The notes: a model not told the origin generated them from the sequence alone. Positions 26,780 to 37,070 are shown, counted from the first letter of the stretch. The stretch: DNA of 64,000 nucleotides from JAMOAD01 sp023621955 (GCA_035403085.1 DAONEM010000007.1:6173-70172); one strand, 5' to 3'. Numbers and translations: made by a program.

Positions 26780-27781
26780 TCAGCTCTTGGCGGTGACCCT
26801 GGTGGAGGGGCCGCTCTCGTTGCCGAAGGTGTCCATCGACCGGACGAAGATCTGGAAAACTTTTCGGGGTTCGACTTTAACCAGGGAGAAGGAGTTTCCT
26901 TTGACAGGTTCCTGGTTGACCCTCTTCAGGGAACCTCCCTCTTCTTGAACGTAGACGTTGTACCCCTCGAGGTCCGAAGCCTGAACCTCATCCCAACGGA
27001 CGATCAGGTTCTCTCCGTCCACCATGGCCATGAGGCCCTTGGGAACAGGCGGTGGGATCGTGTCGATGGCCCTGAAGGGGTAAGCGATGGAGGGGGCTGA
27101 GCGGTGGGCCGGATCCGCGGAGAACTGTCCGACGATTCTATAGGAGACGATCTGCCCCCAAGAGACTCGATCCCAGAGAAGCTGGCCGGATTTGGAGGGG
27201 ACCGTGAGAAAGGGTTCGGTCTCATCGTTCAGGAAGAGGGCGACGTAGGGGTAAGGGGTCGGCGTCCAGGTGAAGAGGAGCCTCTCACCGGTGAGGGAGA
27301 TTCTCTTGAATTGGGGTGAGGGGGGAAGGGCCTTGAGGGAGAAGCGGTGAAGTGGGGAGACGCTCTTCCATTTCAAGTTGAAGAGGCGGAACTCCAGCTC
27401 CGCCACCTTCTCACTCCCCGGGGTGGGGATGGAGAGGGAGAGGGTCCGACTCTGGGAGAGATCGGGAGAGGTAAGGGTGTGGAGGAGGGAGAGGCGATGG
27501 GAGGGGTTCTTACCGATGGAGGGTGTGTCCGGGAAGGCTCCCCAAACCTCGATCTTGTCCAGAGTCGTGAAGGGGGTCTTGTTGGAGAGTCTCTCGGGAA
27601 GGGTGAAGGTGATGTGGAGACGATCGCCTCTCTGGCTGAAAGAGAGATTCTGGGGGAGAGGGGGGAAGGGAGGGGGGGTGATGATCAGGTTGGAGCGCTG
27701 GCCGCAGGAGACGGCTCCCCAGAAGGAGAGGAGGCAAAGGAGGAGGGAGAGTTTAGAGAATGTACCTGGAAAGGTCTTCAT
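26780..27781 (-). CDS. Lipoprotein with a fibronectin type III domain
   Basis: The 333-residue protein has a signal peptide with lipobox (AVSC, Cys26), a proline-rich stretch (TPPPFPPLP) and two or three beta-sandwich-like regions. The last, about 235-333, is a clear fibronectin III domain: [25 protein letters not shown] and a FGNESGPS end. It is presumably tethered to the outer membrane. It overlaps the end of hslU by 29 bases and closes the operon. The specific role is unknown. Confidence 0.75.
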   Translation of the reverse strand: MKTFPGTFSKLSLLLCLLSFWGAVSCGQRSNLIITPPPFPPLPQNLSFSQRGDRLHITFTLPERLSNKTPFTTLDKIEVWGAFPDTPSIGKNPSHRLSLLHTLTSPDLSQSRTLSLSIPTPGSEKVAELEFRLFNLKWKSVSPLHRFSLKALPPSPQFKRISLTGERLLFTWTPTPYPYVALFLNDETEPFLTVPSKSGQLLWDRVSWGQIVSYRIVGQFSADPAHRSAPSIAYPFRAIDTIPPPVPKGLMAMVDGENLIVRWDEVQASDLEGYNVYVQEEGGSLKRVNQEPVKGNSFSLVKVEPRKVFQIFVRSMDTFGNESGPSTRVTAKS

Positions 27782-29120
27782 CGGCGAGAATCTCCTTGAA
27801 CTTGTCCTGAATGTAGTGGTTGTCGATAGTCACGGACTGGCCGGTCATCTCCGAGGCGTGGAAGGAGATCTCCTCCATGACCTTCTCGAGAATCGTATGG
27901 AGTCTTCGGGCGCCGATGTTCTCTGTCGTCCTGTTGACCTGCTCGGCCAGGGAGGCGATCTCCCGGAGAGCGTCCTCCGAGAAATCCACACTGACACCTT
28001 CCGTCTCCATGAGGGCGGTGTACTGTTTGGTGAGAGCGTTGCGAGGCTCCACGAGAATCCGGAAAAACTCCTCGATCCCGAGGGGGTGGAGCTCGACTCG
28101 GATCGGGAAACGGCCCTGAAGTTCGGGAATAAGGTCGGAAGGCTTGGAGACGTGGAAGGCTCCGGCGCCGATGAAGAGGATATGATCGGTCTGGACGATC
28201 CCGTACTTGGTGTTGACCGAGGTGCCTTCGATGAGGGGAAGAAGGTCCCTCTGGACCCCCTCACGGCTGACGTCGGGCCCCCTGCCGGACTCCCTTCCCG
28301 CAATCTTGTCGATTTCATCGAGGAAGACGATCCCCGTCCCTTCGACCCGGTGAAGGGCTTCGCGGACGACCTCGTCCATGTCGATAAGGCTCTTCTCTTC
28401 TTCCTCAAGAATGTACTCCCTGGCTTCGGGGATGCTCATCCTCCGTCTCTTGGTGCGGGTGGGGAACATGTCCGGGAAGATCCCCTGTATGGAGACACCG
28501 ACATCTTCAAGACCTGTTCCGGCCAAAGCCTCCATGGGCTTGAAGTTCTTCTCCTTGACGTCCAGCTCTACGGTACGTTTGTCGAACTCTCCGTTGCGCA
28601 ACCTCTCCCGCCACCTCTCCCGGGTCTTCAACCACCGCTGGTGTTCCTCTTCGTTGTCGTTGGCCTGGGGAGGCTGAGGGTAGAGAAGGTCCAAGAGCCT
28701 CTCTTCCGCCTTCTCCTCGGCCTTGTTCTTGATCAGCCGGATCTTTTCGAACTTCACCATGTCCACGGCGATCTCCGTGAGGTCCCTGATGATGGTCTCC
28801 ACATCCCTTCCCACGTAGCCGACTTCGGTGAACTTGGAGGCCTCGATCTTGAGGAAGGGGGAGGAGGTCATCTTCGCCAACCGGCGGGCGATCTCCGTCT
28901 TCCCGACACCGGTCGGGCCGATCATCAGGATGTTCTTGGGGGCGATCTCTTCGGCCAGCTCCTTGGGCAGAAGGGTTCGGCGGTAACGGTTGCGAAGGGC
29001 GATAGCGACGGCTTTCTTGGCCTCTTTCTGGCCGATGATGTAGCGGTCGAGCTCCTCTACGGTCTCCTGGGGGGTGAACTCTCTGGAAGGGGGGAGGGTG
29101 TCACTCTTTCTGATCGCCAT
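27753..29120 (-). CDS. hslU: HslU ATPase subunit of the HslUV protease
   Basis: HslU is the AAA+ unfoldase that feeds HslV. The 455-residue protein starts MAIRKSDTL; a longer frame to 29177 would be mostly hslV antiphase. Seen: IIGQKEAK near 28, Walker [10 protein letters not shown] at 68-76, the pore motif GYVGRD at 101-106, the family I domain, Walker [11 protein letters not shown], and the C-terminal DLSRYIL tail that inserts into HslV. It overlaps hslV by 20 bases. Confidence 0.97.
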   Translation of the reverse strand: MAIRKSDTLPPSREFTPQETVEELDRYIIGQKEAKKAVAIALRNRYRRTLLPKELAEEIAPKNILMIGPTGVGKTEIARRLAKMTSSPFLKIEASKFTEVGYVGRDVETIIRDLTEIAVDMVKFEKIRLIKNKAEEKAEERLLDLLYPQPPQANDNEEEHQRWLKTRERWRERLRNGEFDKRTVELDVKEKNFKPMEALAGTGLEDVGVSIQGIFPDMFPTRTKRRRMSIPEAREYILEEEEKSLIDMDEVVREALHRVEGTGIVFLDEIDKIAGRESGRGPDVSREGVQRDLLPLIEGTSVNTKYGIVQTDHILFIGAGAFHVSKPSDLIPELQGRFPIRVELHPLGIEEFFRILVEPRNALTKQYTALMETEGVSVDFSEDALREIASLAEQVNRTTENIGARRLHTILEKVMEEISFHASEMTGQSVTIDNHYIQDKFKEILADEDLSRYIL

Positions 29121-29667
29121 GGTCGAGAACCTCAACGGTGAGAGTATCGTTTGTATAGATGCAGATCTCAGAAGCAATCTTCAGAGAACGCCGGACAACC
29201 TCTTCGACCTCCATGGAGGTGTTTCTTAGCAGAGCCCTGGCGGCGGCTAAGGCATAGGGCCCACCGGAACCGATGGCGATGACGTTCTCCTCCGGTTCCA
29301 GTACGTCTCCGGCGCCGGAGAGGAGAAGGAGGGCCTCCCGGTCGGCCACGATGAGGAGGGCCTCCAGCTTCTGAAGGTACTTGTCTGTGCGCCACTCCTT
29401 CGAGAGCTCTACCGCGGCTCGGCGGAGGTTTCCCCGGTACTCCTCCAGCTTGTTTTCGAAACGGGAGAAGAGGGTGAAGGCGTCGGCGGTGGAACCGGCG
29501 AAGCCCGCCAAGACCTGGTCCCTGTGAAGCCTGCGGATCTTCGAGGCATTACTCTTGACGACGGTGGAACCGAAGGTGACCTGGCCATCGGCGCCGATCA
29601 CGGTTCTCCCCGTGGTTCTCACGGCCAGGACGGTGGTCCCTTCCCAGCCTCTCATCTTTTCGGACAT
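29101..29667 (-). CDS. hslV: HslV peptidase subunit
   Basis: HslV is the proteasome-like threonine peptidase of the HslUV complex. The 188-residue protein carries TTVLAVR with the probable catalytic Thr11, [11 protein letters not shown], and a [10 protein letters not shown] motif. Ten residues precede the Thr, longer than the one to four usual in HslV; an internal Met5 would shorten this to six. GGAGAG lies six bases before the chosen ATG. Confidence 0.95.
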   Translation of the reverse strand: MSEKMRGWEGTTVLAVRTTGRTVIGADGQVTFGSTVVKSNASKIRRLHRDQVLAGFAGSTADAFTLFSRFENKLEEYRGNLRRAAVELSKEWRTDKYLQKLEALLIVADREALLLLSGAGDVLEPEENVIAIGSGGPYALAAARALLRNTSMEVEEVVRRSLKIASEICIYTNDTLTVEVLDHGDQKE

Positions 29668-29689
29668 CTGTTTCTCTCCATTTAAAGGG

Positions 29690-32674
29690 TTACCGGGAAG
29701 GGCTCTGACCCTCTGAGAGGGCGGCGGAGAGGGCTTTTTCTCCCATCTCCTCTTCTACTGCCGCCTCCGGGGTGAGGACTAACGCCTCCTTGGCCCCGTC
29801 CCAAGAGACGGCGATTCTCTGAAACGGCTCTTCCTGGAAGAGTTTCAAGAGAGCAACCTTCTGAAGAAGCTCTCCTTCGATGATTCTGTTCACTTCCCGA
29901 GCCCCGTACTCGGGCTGGAAGCTCTTCCTAGCCAGGTAGTCGATGGCTCCGTCGTCGACCCGCAACGAGAGGTTGTCTCTCTCCAAAACCGTGTTAAGGT
30001 CGTTCAGCTTGAGGGAGACGATCTCCCGGATGTCTTCGAAGGCCAGGGGGTTGAAGAAGAGAATCTCGTCGATTCTGTTGAGAAATTCAGGGCGGAAGAA
30101 CCTCTTCAGCTCTCCTCCCAGTTCGCTCTTTGTGACGGAGCTTTTCCCCTGAACCGCGGAGAAGCCCATCTTCACCTGAGAGAAAAGAGCCGTGCCGACG
30201 TTGGAAGTCATGATAATGACGGCTTTGTCGAAGTAAGCCTTCTTCCCCCGGCTGTCCGTCAGGACTCCGGAATCGAAGACCTGGAGGAAGAGGTTCAAGA
30301 CCTGGGGGTGAGCCTTTTCGATCTCGTCGAGCAGGACCACTTTATAGGGGTCACGCTTGATCTCGTCGGTGAACTGGTTCGTGTCGGAGTAACCGACGTA
30401 GCCCGGGGCGGCGCCGATCAACCGCGAAACGGTATACTCCTCCATGTACTCGGACATGTCGATCCGCAAGAGCTTTTTCTCGTCTCCGAAGAGCTCCTTG
30501 GCGAGAACCTTGGCGGTCTCGGTCTTTCCCACTCCCGTGGGCCCGAGGAAGAGGAAGATGCCGTCTGGGCGGAGAGGGTTGAGCTTCAGCCCCGCCTTCA
30601 GGGGGAGAAGTTTCTTGACCAGTTTACCGAGACTGTCGTCCTGGCCCACGATTCGGGAGCGAAGCCGAGTCTCCAGGTTCTTGAGCCTCTCCTGGAGGGA
30701 GAGGGAGATGGAGGAGAGCTCGACTCCCCTGGTGTCGGCCAGAGTCTGGAGAAAGTCGATTCCGTGGACCTCCGGCAGGTCCATCTTCCGGCGGTGAAAG
30801 CCCAGGGAGGCTCTCGCGCAGGTTCTGTCCAGGAGTTCGATCGCCTTGTCGGGAAGGAGGCGGTCTCGGAAAAACTGCTTGACCAGTTCCAGGTGGGGTA
30901 CGATCTCCTCCATGGAGATTACCGTGTGGTGATGGTTTGAGAGGTTCTCCGCCTTGGAGTGGAGGATCTCGGCGACGATGGGAAGGGAAAGCTCGGCCAG
31001 GTCGACCCGTTGGAAGAGATGGGAGAAGAGGGGAATCTTATCGAGAGTCTTCAGACACTCCTCGTAGGAGGTTGTGGCCAGGACCCGGAGCTTTCCCCTC
31101 TCCAGGAAAGGCTTGAGAAGGGAAGAAAAATCGGGGATCCCGCTCCTGCCATCGCCTCCGACCAAGGAGTGGATATCTTCAACCACCAGCAGGGCACCCT
31201 CCTCCTCGAGTCGGGAGAAGATTCCGATGAGTTTCTCCTCCAGCTGGCCCCTGAACTTGGCCCCCGAGAAGAGGAGGGCCGTGTTGAGCTCGAAGACGGG
31301 AAGGGAGAGGAGGCTCTCGGGAACCTGGTTCTCCAGAATCTTCTGGACGAAGCGGTTGATCACCGAACTCTTCCCCACCCCAGGATCTCCGACCAGGAGG
31401 GTGTTGCAGCGGGAGAGGCAGAGGGAGATCTCCACGATCTGCTCCGCCTCCTTCTCTCGTCCGAGAATCGGTTCAAAGAGACCCTTCACCCGTTCCCTCA
31501 AGTCCGTCAGATCCTTCTCGCCGCTCCCCTTGGGCTCTTCGGCCTTCCTTATCGGGGCCTGACCGGAGGCGTTCTCTTGAAGGGTCTCGTACTTCTTGAG
31601 GATCTCCGAAGAGAGAAGGATCTTCTTGATCTTCTCCCCAAGCTGGAGCACCCGGGAGGGGTTGTTGGTCTGGAAGAAGATATCGATCAGGAGAAGGTAA
31701 GGGAAGTAGAGTTCCGGAGCGACCCGAAGGAGGCTCTCCAGGAGAAGGACCGATTGGGAGTACCTCTCCAGGTGAAAGTAGGAGAGTCCGGTGAAGTAGT
31801 CCAGGAGGTAGAGGAAGGGCTCCGAGGATTTCTCGTCCCTCTTGAAGGCGTTGATGTTCTTCAGAAGAAGGTTGTAGTTCTTGTTCTGGAAGGCCTCTCT
31901 GATCGAGGAGAGGTGTTCCATGCACCTTTTCTGATCCGGTGAGAGGAAGGGAAGGATCGCGGAGAGAGAGGGCTGGAAGACGAGAAAGGAGCGGAAGAGG
32001 GGGAAGAAGGCGTCCGCGGGGACTGCCTCGGCGAGATCGACGGTCTCCCCCGCCTCGTCGGAGAAGGAGGTCAGGGAGGTCCGACCCTCCCAGAGGTAGT
32101 AACGCCCCTCTCGAAGGACGACGAAGGGGTGGAGGGGGAAGGCCCTGCCCGGCGACCCCAGCAGGAGACGAGGCCCGGGGCCTCTTTTTTGAAGCTCTTC
32201 TTCGCCGGGGTTTTCGTCGATCCTGAGGCCCAGGTTGCCGTAGAGAAAGGAGGCGTAGATCTCGAAAGCGTTCCGAAAGTCCGAGGAGACCGTCTTGAGG
32301 TGGTCTTCCGGAAGGGAGAGGTAGAGGGGTTTGACAAAAGAACGGACCCGCGAGAAGAAGTTGAAGTAGAGACGCCGCTCCTCAATGGTCTTGAAGAGGG
32401 TCGCCGGGTAGTGCTGGATCAAATAGGAGTGGACCTCCAGGGCGTTCTCATCCTCCAGAAGGGCGAGGTCGGAATCGAGAAACCTGGAGACCTGGATGTA
32501 GGAGATGCTCTTGTCTACGAGTTCCCTGAGAAGGGCGAAGTTGAGGAAACGGATGTGGTTGAGGAAGAGGGCGTGGGTCTCTCCGTAGGAGAGGGGAAGA
32601 AGAGAGCCTCCCCTCTCCTGACGGAGAAAGGAGAGGCTCTTCTTGTGGACAACGAAAGGCAAAGGAGATGCCAT
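29690..32674 (-). CDS. ClpA/ClpC-like double AAA+ protein with unusual N-terminal region
   Basis: The 994-residue protein has two AAA+ modules. D1 (about 400-570) has Walker [10 protein letters not shown] at 429-437 and a KFRG pore loop near 473, but its Walker B reads VED instead of DE (499-500) and the arginine fingers of the usual ERRFQ are replaced (SHLFQ, 551-555). D2 (about 670-960) looks fully active: GPTGVGKT at 711-718, GYVGY pore loop at 759-763, DE at 783-784 and [13 protein letters not shown] at 836-838 sits where ClpA/ClpC carry the ClpP-binding loop. The Clp N-repeats are absent; instead residues 1-390 hold a helical region of unknown type with a TPR-like part at about 250-370. 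It starts on a TAATG junction with the DUF1015 gene. Confidence 0.85.
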   Translation of the reverse strand: MASPLPFVVHKKSLSFLRQERGGSLLPLSYGETHALFLNHIRFLNFALLRELVDKSISYIQVSRFLDSDLALLEDENALEVHSYLIQHYPATLFKTIEERRLYFNFFSRVRSFVKPLYLSLPEDHLKTVSSDFRNAFEIYASFLYGNLGLRIDENPGEEELQKRGPGPRLLLGSPGRAFPLHPFVVLREGRYYLWEGRTSLTSFSDEAGETVDLAEAVPADAFFPLFRSFLVFQPSLSAILPFLSPDQKRCMEHLSSIREAFQNKNYNLLLKNINAFKRDEKSSEPFLYLLDYFTGLSYFHLERYSQSVLLLESLLRVAPELYFPYLLLIDIFFQTNNPSRVLQLGEKIKKILLSSEILKKYETLQENASGQAPIRKAEEPKGSGEKDLTDLRERVKGLFEPILGREKEAEQIVEISLCLSRCNTLLVGDPGVGKSSVINRFVQKILENQVPESLLSLPVFELNTALLFSGAKFRGQLEEKLIGIFSRLEEEGALLVVEDIHSLVGGDGRSGIPDFSSLLKPFLERGKLRVLATTSYEECLKTLDKIPLFSHLFQRVDLAELSLPIVAEILHSKAENLSNHHHTVISMEEIVPHLELVKQFFRDRLLPDKAIELLDRTCARASLGFHRRKMDLPEVHGIDFLQTLADTRGVELSSISLSLQERLKNLETRLRSRIVGQDDSLGKLVKKLLPLKAGLKLNPLRPDGIFLFLGPTGVGKTETAKVLAKELFGDEKKLLRIDMSEYMEEYTVSRLIGAAPGYVGYSDTNQFTDEIKRDPYKVVLLDEIEKAHPQVLNLFLQVFDSGVLTDSRGKKAYFDKAVIIMTSNVGTALFSQVKMGFSAVQGKSSVTKSELGGELKRFFRPEFLNRIDEILFFNPLAFEDIREIVSLKLNDLNTVLERDNLSLRVDDGAIDYLARKSFQPEYGAREVNRIIEGELLQKVALLKLFQEEPFQRIAVSWDGAKEALVLTPEAAVEEEMGEKALSAALSEGQSPSR

Positions 32675-33915
32675 TAGTCCTCGATCTGGTGGATCACCAG
32701 GCCCGATCTGAGCTTCGGCTCAAACCAGGTGGATTTGGGGGGCATGATCTGCCCCGCGTCGGCGACCCTCAACAGCTCGTCCATGGTGGTGGGGCGAAAC
32801 GAGAAGGCCAAGGCGAACTCGCCTTTGTCGACGAGGGACTGGAGGTAGTCGACTCCGCGAATCCCTCCGACGAAGTCGATCCGCTTGTCTTTCCGGATGT
32901 TCTCGATTCCCAGGATCGGAGCGATGAGGTTCTTCTGAAGAATCTGCGCGTCCAGGCTCTCTACGGCATCGGAGGCATCGAAGATTCCGGCCTTCGGCTG
33001 CAGGGAGTACCATTGGCCGGGGAGGTAGATGCAAAGCTCGTGGACGGAGACGGGGCTCTTTCTCTCAACAGGGGTGACAGTATATTTCTCTTGGACCCGC
33101 TTAAGAAAGTCTTCCCGGGAGAGGCCGTTCAAGTCTTTGACGACTCTGTTGTAGGCCATGATCTGGAGCTGATCGTGGGGGAAGATCACCGAGAGAAAAT
33201 AGTTGTACTCCTCTTTCCCTGTGTGGTGGGGGTTGGCGGCGGCTCTCTCCTTCTTTACCCTCGTGGCGGCGGCGGAACGGTGGTGGCCGTCGGCGACGTA
33301 GAGGAAGGGGACGGAGGCGAAGAGAGAGACGACCTTCTCCTGAACCGCCTTGTCCTTGATGACCCAAAAGGTGTGAACAACGCCGTCTGGGGTGGTGAGG
33401 TCGTACTCGGGAGCCTTCTTGCTCTCCGAGACGAGGATGGAATCCAGGTCCTCCCTGCTACGGTAGGCGAGGAAGACCGGTCCGGTCTGGGCGTTGAGGG
33501 TGACGATGTGGCGGGTCCGGTCGATCTCCTTGTCTTCCCTGGTGAGCTCGTGCTTCTTGATGATGTTCTTCTCGTAATCTTCCACAGAGGCGCCTGCGAC
33601 GAAACCTGTTTGGACGTGGTCGCCCATCTTCTGCCGGTAAACGTAGATGTGCTCCTCTTTGTCGGGAACGAGGACCCCTTCGTTTATGAAGCGGCGGAAG
33701 TTTTCGGTCGCCTTGGCGTAGACGCGGTCATCGTAGAGGTCGATACTCGGGTCCAGGTCGATCTCGGGCTTGGAGACGTGAAGGAAAGAGACCGGGTTGG
33801 CTTTGGCCATCTCCCGGGCCTCTTCGGAGCTGAGAACATCGTAGGGCGGGGCCGCGAGCCGAACGGCGACCTCCTTGTTGGGTCTGAGTCCTTTGAAGGG
33901 TTTAATGAGAGCCAT
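32674..33915 (-). CDS. DUF1015 family protein
   Basis: The 413-residue protein matches DUF1015, with the opening IKPFKGLRP, AAPPYDVLSSEEA near 21-33, NPVSFLHVSKPE near 40, and the conserved VADGHHRSAAA near 205. Members often sit near serine biosynthesis genes in anaerobes; none are seen here. A ribosome site GGAGG precedes the ATG. Its function is not established. It may open the operon leading to the Clp-like gene, hslV and hslU; a weak TAGAAT lies upstream in the 52-base gap, without a good -35. Confidence 0.9.
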   Translation of the reverse strand: MALIKPFKGLRPNKEVAVRLAAPPYDVLSSEEAREMAKANPVSFLHVSKPEIDLDPSIDLYDDRVYAKATENFRRFINEGVLVPDKEEHIYVYRQKMGDHVQTGFVAGASVEDYEKNIIKKHELTREDKEIDRTRHIVTLNAQTGPVFLAYRSREDLDSILVSESKKAPEYDLTTPDGVVHTFWVIKDKAVQEKVVSLFASVPFLYVADGHHRSAAATRVKKERAAANPHHTGKEEYNYFLSVIFPHDQLQIMAYNRVVKDLNGLSREDFLKRVQEKYTVTPVERKSPVSVHELCIYLPGQWYSLQPKAGIFDASDAVESLDAQILQKNLIAPILGIENIRKDKRIDFVGGIRGVDYLQSLVDKGEFALAFSFRPTTMDELLRVADAGQIMPPKSTWFEPKLRSGLVIHQIED

Positions 33916-33967
33916 TGTTGCCTCCAGTTATAAGGTATGATGATTCCATTCTATCAGCCTTCGTCTC

Positions 33968-36436
33968 TCAGAGGAAGAGGTTGAGGGAAGAGCCCTCCGT
34001 CTTGGAGAGGTAGGATGCGACCCCTCCCACCTCGACCCCATCGATCAGCTCCTCTCGCCTCAGGCCCATGAGGTCCATGGACATCTGGCAAGCCACCATC
34101 TCGACCCCTTGGGTCTTCGCCTCTTCGATCATCCTCTCCAGGGAGGCGATGTTCTTACGGGCCATCCGGGATTTGATCATCCTGGAGCCGATTCCGAGGA
34201 GGTTCATCCGGGAGAGGGAGAGCCGAGAGCTCCCTCTGGGCATCATCCAACCGAAGAGCCTCTCTTGAATCTCCTTTCTTGAAGCCTGAGTCTCTCTCTT
34301 CCTGAGGATGTTCAGCCCCCAGAAGGTGAAGAAGAGTGTGACCTGTTTGCCCAGGGCGGCGGCGCCGTTGGCGATGACAAAGGTGGCCAGGGCCTTGTCC
34401 AGGTCGTCGCTGAAGACGACGAGGGTCGTGCCCTTCTTCGTCCGATCCTGGAGGGGTGCGGAGTCAGGGGCCCCCTCCCCCTTCTCGATCTCCGCCTCCA
34501 CGACTCCCCTCTCTTCCTTGACCGAGAGGACACGGTGCCCTGTCATCTGGCTCCAGGCGCGAAGGTCGCGGGAGAATCCGGGGTCCGTCGCCTGAACCGT
34601 GAGAACGTCCAGGGGGGAGAGCTTCCCGATCTCCTCCTTGAGCCTCAGAATCGGGCCTGGACACTGAAGCCCGCAGGCGTCGACGGTGACCCGACGGGAG
34701 GGGGAGACATTGTTCCGGGGGGCCGGAGAGTCTGGTTCCTCCTGGGCGTTCGAAGGAGCGGGCGGCTCCACCCGGTTCTCCTGCTCCCCCTTGGCGAGGG
34801 AGTAGGTCTTATAGCCTCCCGAAAGGTTATAAACCTCCTTGAAGCCGCTCTGGATGAGAATCCGAGAGGCGATGTACCCTCTCAGGCCGACGGCACAGAA
34901 GACCAGGATTCCTCTTCCGGTGGGAAGTTCGCCGATCCTCTTCCTGAGATCGTCTACGGGGATGTTGAGCGCCCCCGGGATGGTTCCCAGGGAGAACTCC
35001 TCGGGAGTCCTGACGTCCAACAGGAGGAGCCTGCCGGAGTCCCCGGGAGTGACCTCGTTCCAACCGATATTTTTAAGCCTTCCCATGGTGAGGTTCTCGG
35101 CGGCGAAGCCCGCGATGTTCACCGGGTCTTTGGCAGAGGAGAAGGGAGGGGCGTAGGAGTGTTCGATCTCTCCCAGATCCGAAACCGTTCCGCCCCTGCG
35201 GAGAGTGGCGGCCAACAGGTCGATCCTCTTGTCCACCCCATCGTAACCGACGACCTGAGCGCCCAGCAGGCGACCGCCTTCCGGAGAGAAGAGGAGCTTG
35301 ATGGAGAGGGGAATCGCCCCGGGGTAATACCCGGCGTGGTGGCCGACGTGGACGATGGAGGAGAGGAAGGGGATCTTCTCCCGCTTAAGGCTCCTCTCCG
35401 AGTGTCCTGTGGCGGCGACGGTCATGTCGAAGACCTTGGCGATGGCCGTTCCGACGGTCCCCTGGTAGACGCGGTGGTTCCCCAGGACCATGTTGTCCGC
35501 GGCGATACGGGCCTGCCTGTTGGCCGGTCCGGCCAGGAAGAAGAGGCTCGGCCTCTTGGTGACAAGGTCGACCGTCTCGACGGCGTCACCGACAGCGTAG
35601 ATGGAAGGGTCGTCGGTCTGGAGAGAGTGGTCGATCCGGATTCCCCCCCTCTCGCCGAGGGAGAGTCCCGCTTCCGAGGCGAGCCTCGTCTCCGGTTTGA
35701 CTCCGATCGAGAGGATCACCAGATCGGCGGGGAGGGCGAGACCGCTCTCCAGAAGGGCCACAGGCTTTCCTCCCTCATCCCGGAAGGAGGCGACCCTCTC
35801 CTTGAGGAAGAGCCCTACCCCCTTGCTCTTCAGGTGCTGATGAACAAAGGCGGCCATCTCGTAGTCCAGGGGGGCCATGACCTGGTCCATCATCTCCACG
35901 ATGGTCACCGAGATTCCCCGGTTATGAAGGTTCTCGGCCATCTCCAGGCCGATGAAGCCGGCTCCGATGATGAGGGCGCGACGGGGACGGTTCTCTTCGA
36001 TGGTCCTGGCGATTCGATCGGTATCCGGGACGTTCCGGAGGGTAAAGATCAGAGGGTGGTCGATTCCCGGCAAGGGCGGACGGACCGGTTCGGCACCCGG
36101 AGAGAGGAGAAGCTTGGTGTACTCCTCCCGATAGGTTCTGCCCGTGGAGAGCTCCCTGACCTGCACGCGTTTTTTTTCGCGGTCGATGGAGACCACCTCG
36201 GAGCGGGTCCGCACATCCACACGGAAGCGGCGGCCGAAGCTCTCAGGGGTTTGAAGGAAGAGCTTCTCCCGCTCCTTGATGGTGCCTCCCAGGTAGTAGG
36301 GAAGGCCACAGTTGGCATAGGAGATAGACTCCCCCCTTTCGAAGAGAAGGATCTCCCCCTCTTCGTCCATCCTTCTCAAACGGGCGGCCGCCGAGGCGCC
36401 TCCCGCGACTCCGCCTACGATCAAGTATCTGTTCAT
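33968..36436 (-). CDS. CoA-disulfide reductase-type flavoprotein fused to rhodanese, TusA and DsrE domains
   Basis: The 822-residue cytoplasmic protein links four sulfur-handling parts. About 1-445 is an FAD/NAD pyridine nucleotide-disulfide reductase of the CoA-disulfide reductase/NADH oxidase type with active Cys43 (SYANCGLPYY). About 460-550 is a rhodanese domain with Cys in FCAVGLRGY. About 595-665 is a TusA/SirA domain with CGLQCPGPI. The last part, about 680-822, is a DsrE-type domain with a Cys in VACQMSMDLMG. The family is known from other bacteria and is thought to reduce or move persulfide sulfur. It is preceded by a MarR regulator 13 bases upstream and has GGAGG before its ATG. Confidence 0.9.
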   Translation of the reverse strand: MNRYLIVGGVAGGASAAARLRRMDEEGEILLFERGESISYANCGLPYYLGGTIKEREKLFLQTPESFGRRFRVDVRTRSEVVSIDREKKRVQVRELSTGRTYREEYTKLLLSPGAEPVRPPLPGIDHPLIFTLRNVPDTDRIARTIEENRPRRALIIGAGFIGLEMAENLHNRGISVTIVEMMDQVMAPLDYEMAAFVHQHLKSKGVGLFLKERVASFRDEGGKPVALLESGLALPADLVILSIGVKPETRLASEAGLSLGERGGIRIDHSLQTDDPSIYAVGDAVETVDLVTKRPSLFFLAGPANRQARIAADNMVLGNHRVYQGTVGTAIAKVFDMTVAATGHSERSLKREKIPFLSSIVHVGHHAGYYPGAIPLSIKLLFSPEGGRLLGAQVVGYDGVDKRIDLLAATLRRGGTVSDLGEIEHSYAPPFSSAKDPVNIAGFAAENLTMGRLKNIGWNEVTPGDSGRLLLLDVRTPEEFSLGTIPGALNIPVDDLRKRIGELPTGRGILVFCAVGLRGYIASRILIQSGFKEVYNLSGGYKTYSLAKGEQENRVEPPAPSNAQEEPDSPAPRNNVSPSRRVTVDACGLQCPGPILRLKEEIGKLSPLDVLTVQATDPGFSRDLRAWSQMTGHRVLSVKEERGVVEAEIEKGEGAPDSAPLQDRTKKGTTLVVFSDDLDKALATFVIANGAAALGKQVTLFFTFWGLNILRKRETQASRKEIQERLFGWMMPRGSSRLSLSRMNLLGIGSRMIKSRMARKNIASLERMIEEAKTQGVEMVACQMSMDLMGLRREELIDGVEVGGVASYLSKTEGSSLNLFL

Positions 36437-36449
36437 CTCAGCCTCCTGG

Positions 36450-36830
36450 TCAACCGTTCACTATGTCGTTCCGAGGAAAAGGATCCTTCCACTCCCGGGA
36501 GAGTGTCTCCAGGCTCTTCCTCTTCCTCTCCCCCTCTTCGGAGAGGGAAAAACTGGCCCTGCGCCGGTCGGCTCCCCTCTCTTCCCGTAGAATCAGCCCT
36601 TTGGATTCCAGAGACCTCAGGATTCTCGAGACCCTGGAGAGGGAGATGCCGCACTCCCGGGAGAGCTCGCCGGGGGAACGGGAGTGGAGAAGGGAACAGA
36701 GGAAGAGGGCCTCGTTTAGGGTGAGCCCTGAGTGGATACGGATCTTCTCTTCTGCCTGGTGGACGAAGAGGAAGATCTCCTTGAGCCTTGCGAAACAACC
36801 GGTATTTTTGTTATCAGCAATATTTGCCAT
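36450..36830 (-). CDS. MarR-family transcriptional regulator
   Basis: The 126-residue protein has a winged helix: SPGELSRECGISLSRVSRILRSLESKGLILREE and a wing with ADRRRASFSLSEEG, the MarR signature. It probably controls itself and the sulfur protein that follows. Three cysteines (one near the N-terminus, one in the helix LFLCSLL, one in RECGIS) could make it thiol-responsive, which is inference. The start at 36830 follows the first sensible Met; it has no ribosome site at normal distance and sits about 7 bases after a TATACT box, so the message may be leaderless. The start codon lies inside an inverted repeat. Confidence 0.85.
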   Translation of the reverse strand: MANIADNKNTGCFARLKEIFLFVHQAEEKIRIHSGLTLNEALFLCSLLHSRSPGELSRECGISLSRVSRILRSLESKGLILREERGADRRRASFSLSEEGERKRKSLETLSREWKDPFPRNDIVNG

Positions 36831-36843
36831 TAGCAAAAGTATA
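36823..36843 (-). promoter_or_regulatory. MarR gene -10 box and overlapping inverted repeat (likely operator)
   Basis: TTTGC-CATTA-GCAAA (36823-36837) is a perfect 5-base-arm inverted repeat spanning the marR start codon; the -10 TATACT (minus strand, 36843-36838) abuts it. A regulator bound here would block RNA polymerase, so autoregulation is likely. Confidence 0.5.
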
Positions 36844-36959
36844 TACCCTCCCCTCTGGGAGGTCAAGGGGGGGGGGAGGAGATTCCTCTCCCCCGAAAGG
36901 AGACTGGACGGGGCGACCGGAGTGAGAGGGTCCCCGTTTCGGGAACGCCCCTCCTCTTT

Positions 36960-36987
36960 CCGACCTTTCCGGAGCCGGAAAGGTCGG
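36960..36987. other. Perfect 13-bp GC-rich hairpin in divergent gap
   Basis: Arms at 36960-36972 and 36975-36987 are exact complements with a 2-base centre. No T-run follows on either strand, so it is not a standard terminator. It lies outside the predicted leaders of both flanking transcripts. The whole gap (36844-37013) is GC-rich, with a run of ten G at 36867-36876 and other short inverted repeats; no gene is seen. Confidence 0.6.
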
Positions 36988-37013
36988 CCTTCAGCCCCAG
37001 GAGGACCCTTCGG

Positions 37014-37042
37014 TTGACCCTAGAATCCTTTTCCTGTAGAAT
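37014..37042 (+). promoter_or_regulatory. Sigma70 promoter for the M20 peptidase-cutA-kinase run
   Basis: TTGACC (37014-37019) and TAGAAT (37037-37042) at 17-base spacing, 28 bases before the GTG start. Confidence 0.72.
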
Positions 37043-37070
37043 GATTCCTCTGCGTCGAAAAGGAGGAACA

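Noticed and set aside
27378..29141. 587-residue open frame on the plus strand opposite hslU and the FN3 lipoprotein
   Set aside because: Antisense to hslU; no family resemblance.
34535..36724. 729-residue open frame on the plus strand opposite the CoA-disulfide reductase fusion
   Set aside because: Same cause: antisense to a four-domain protein with recognisable motifs throughout.
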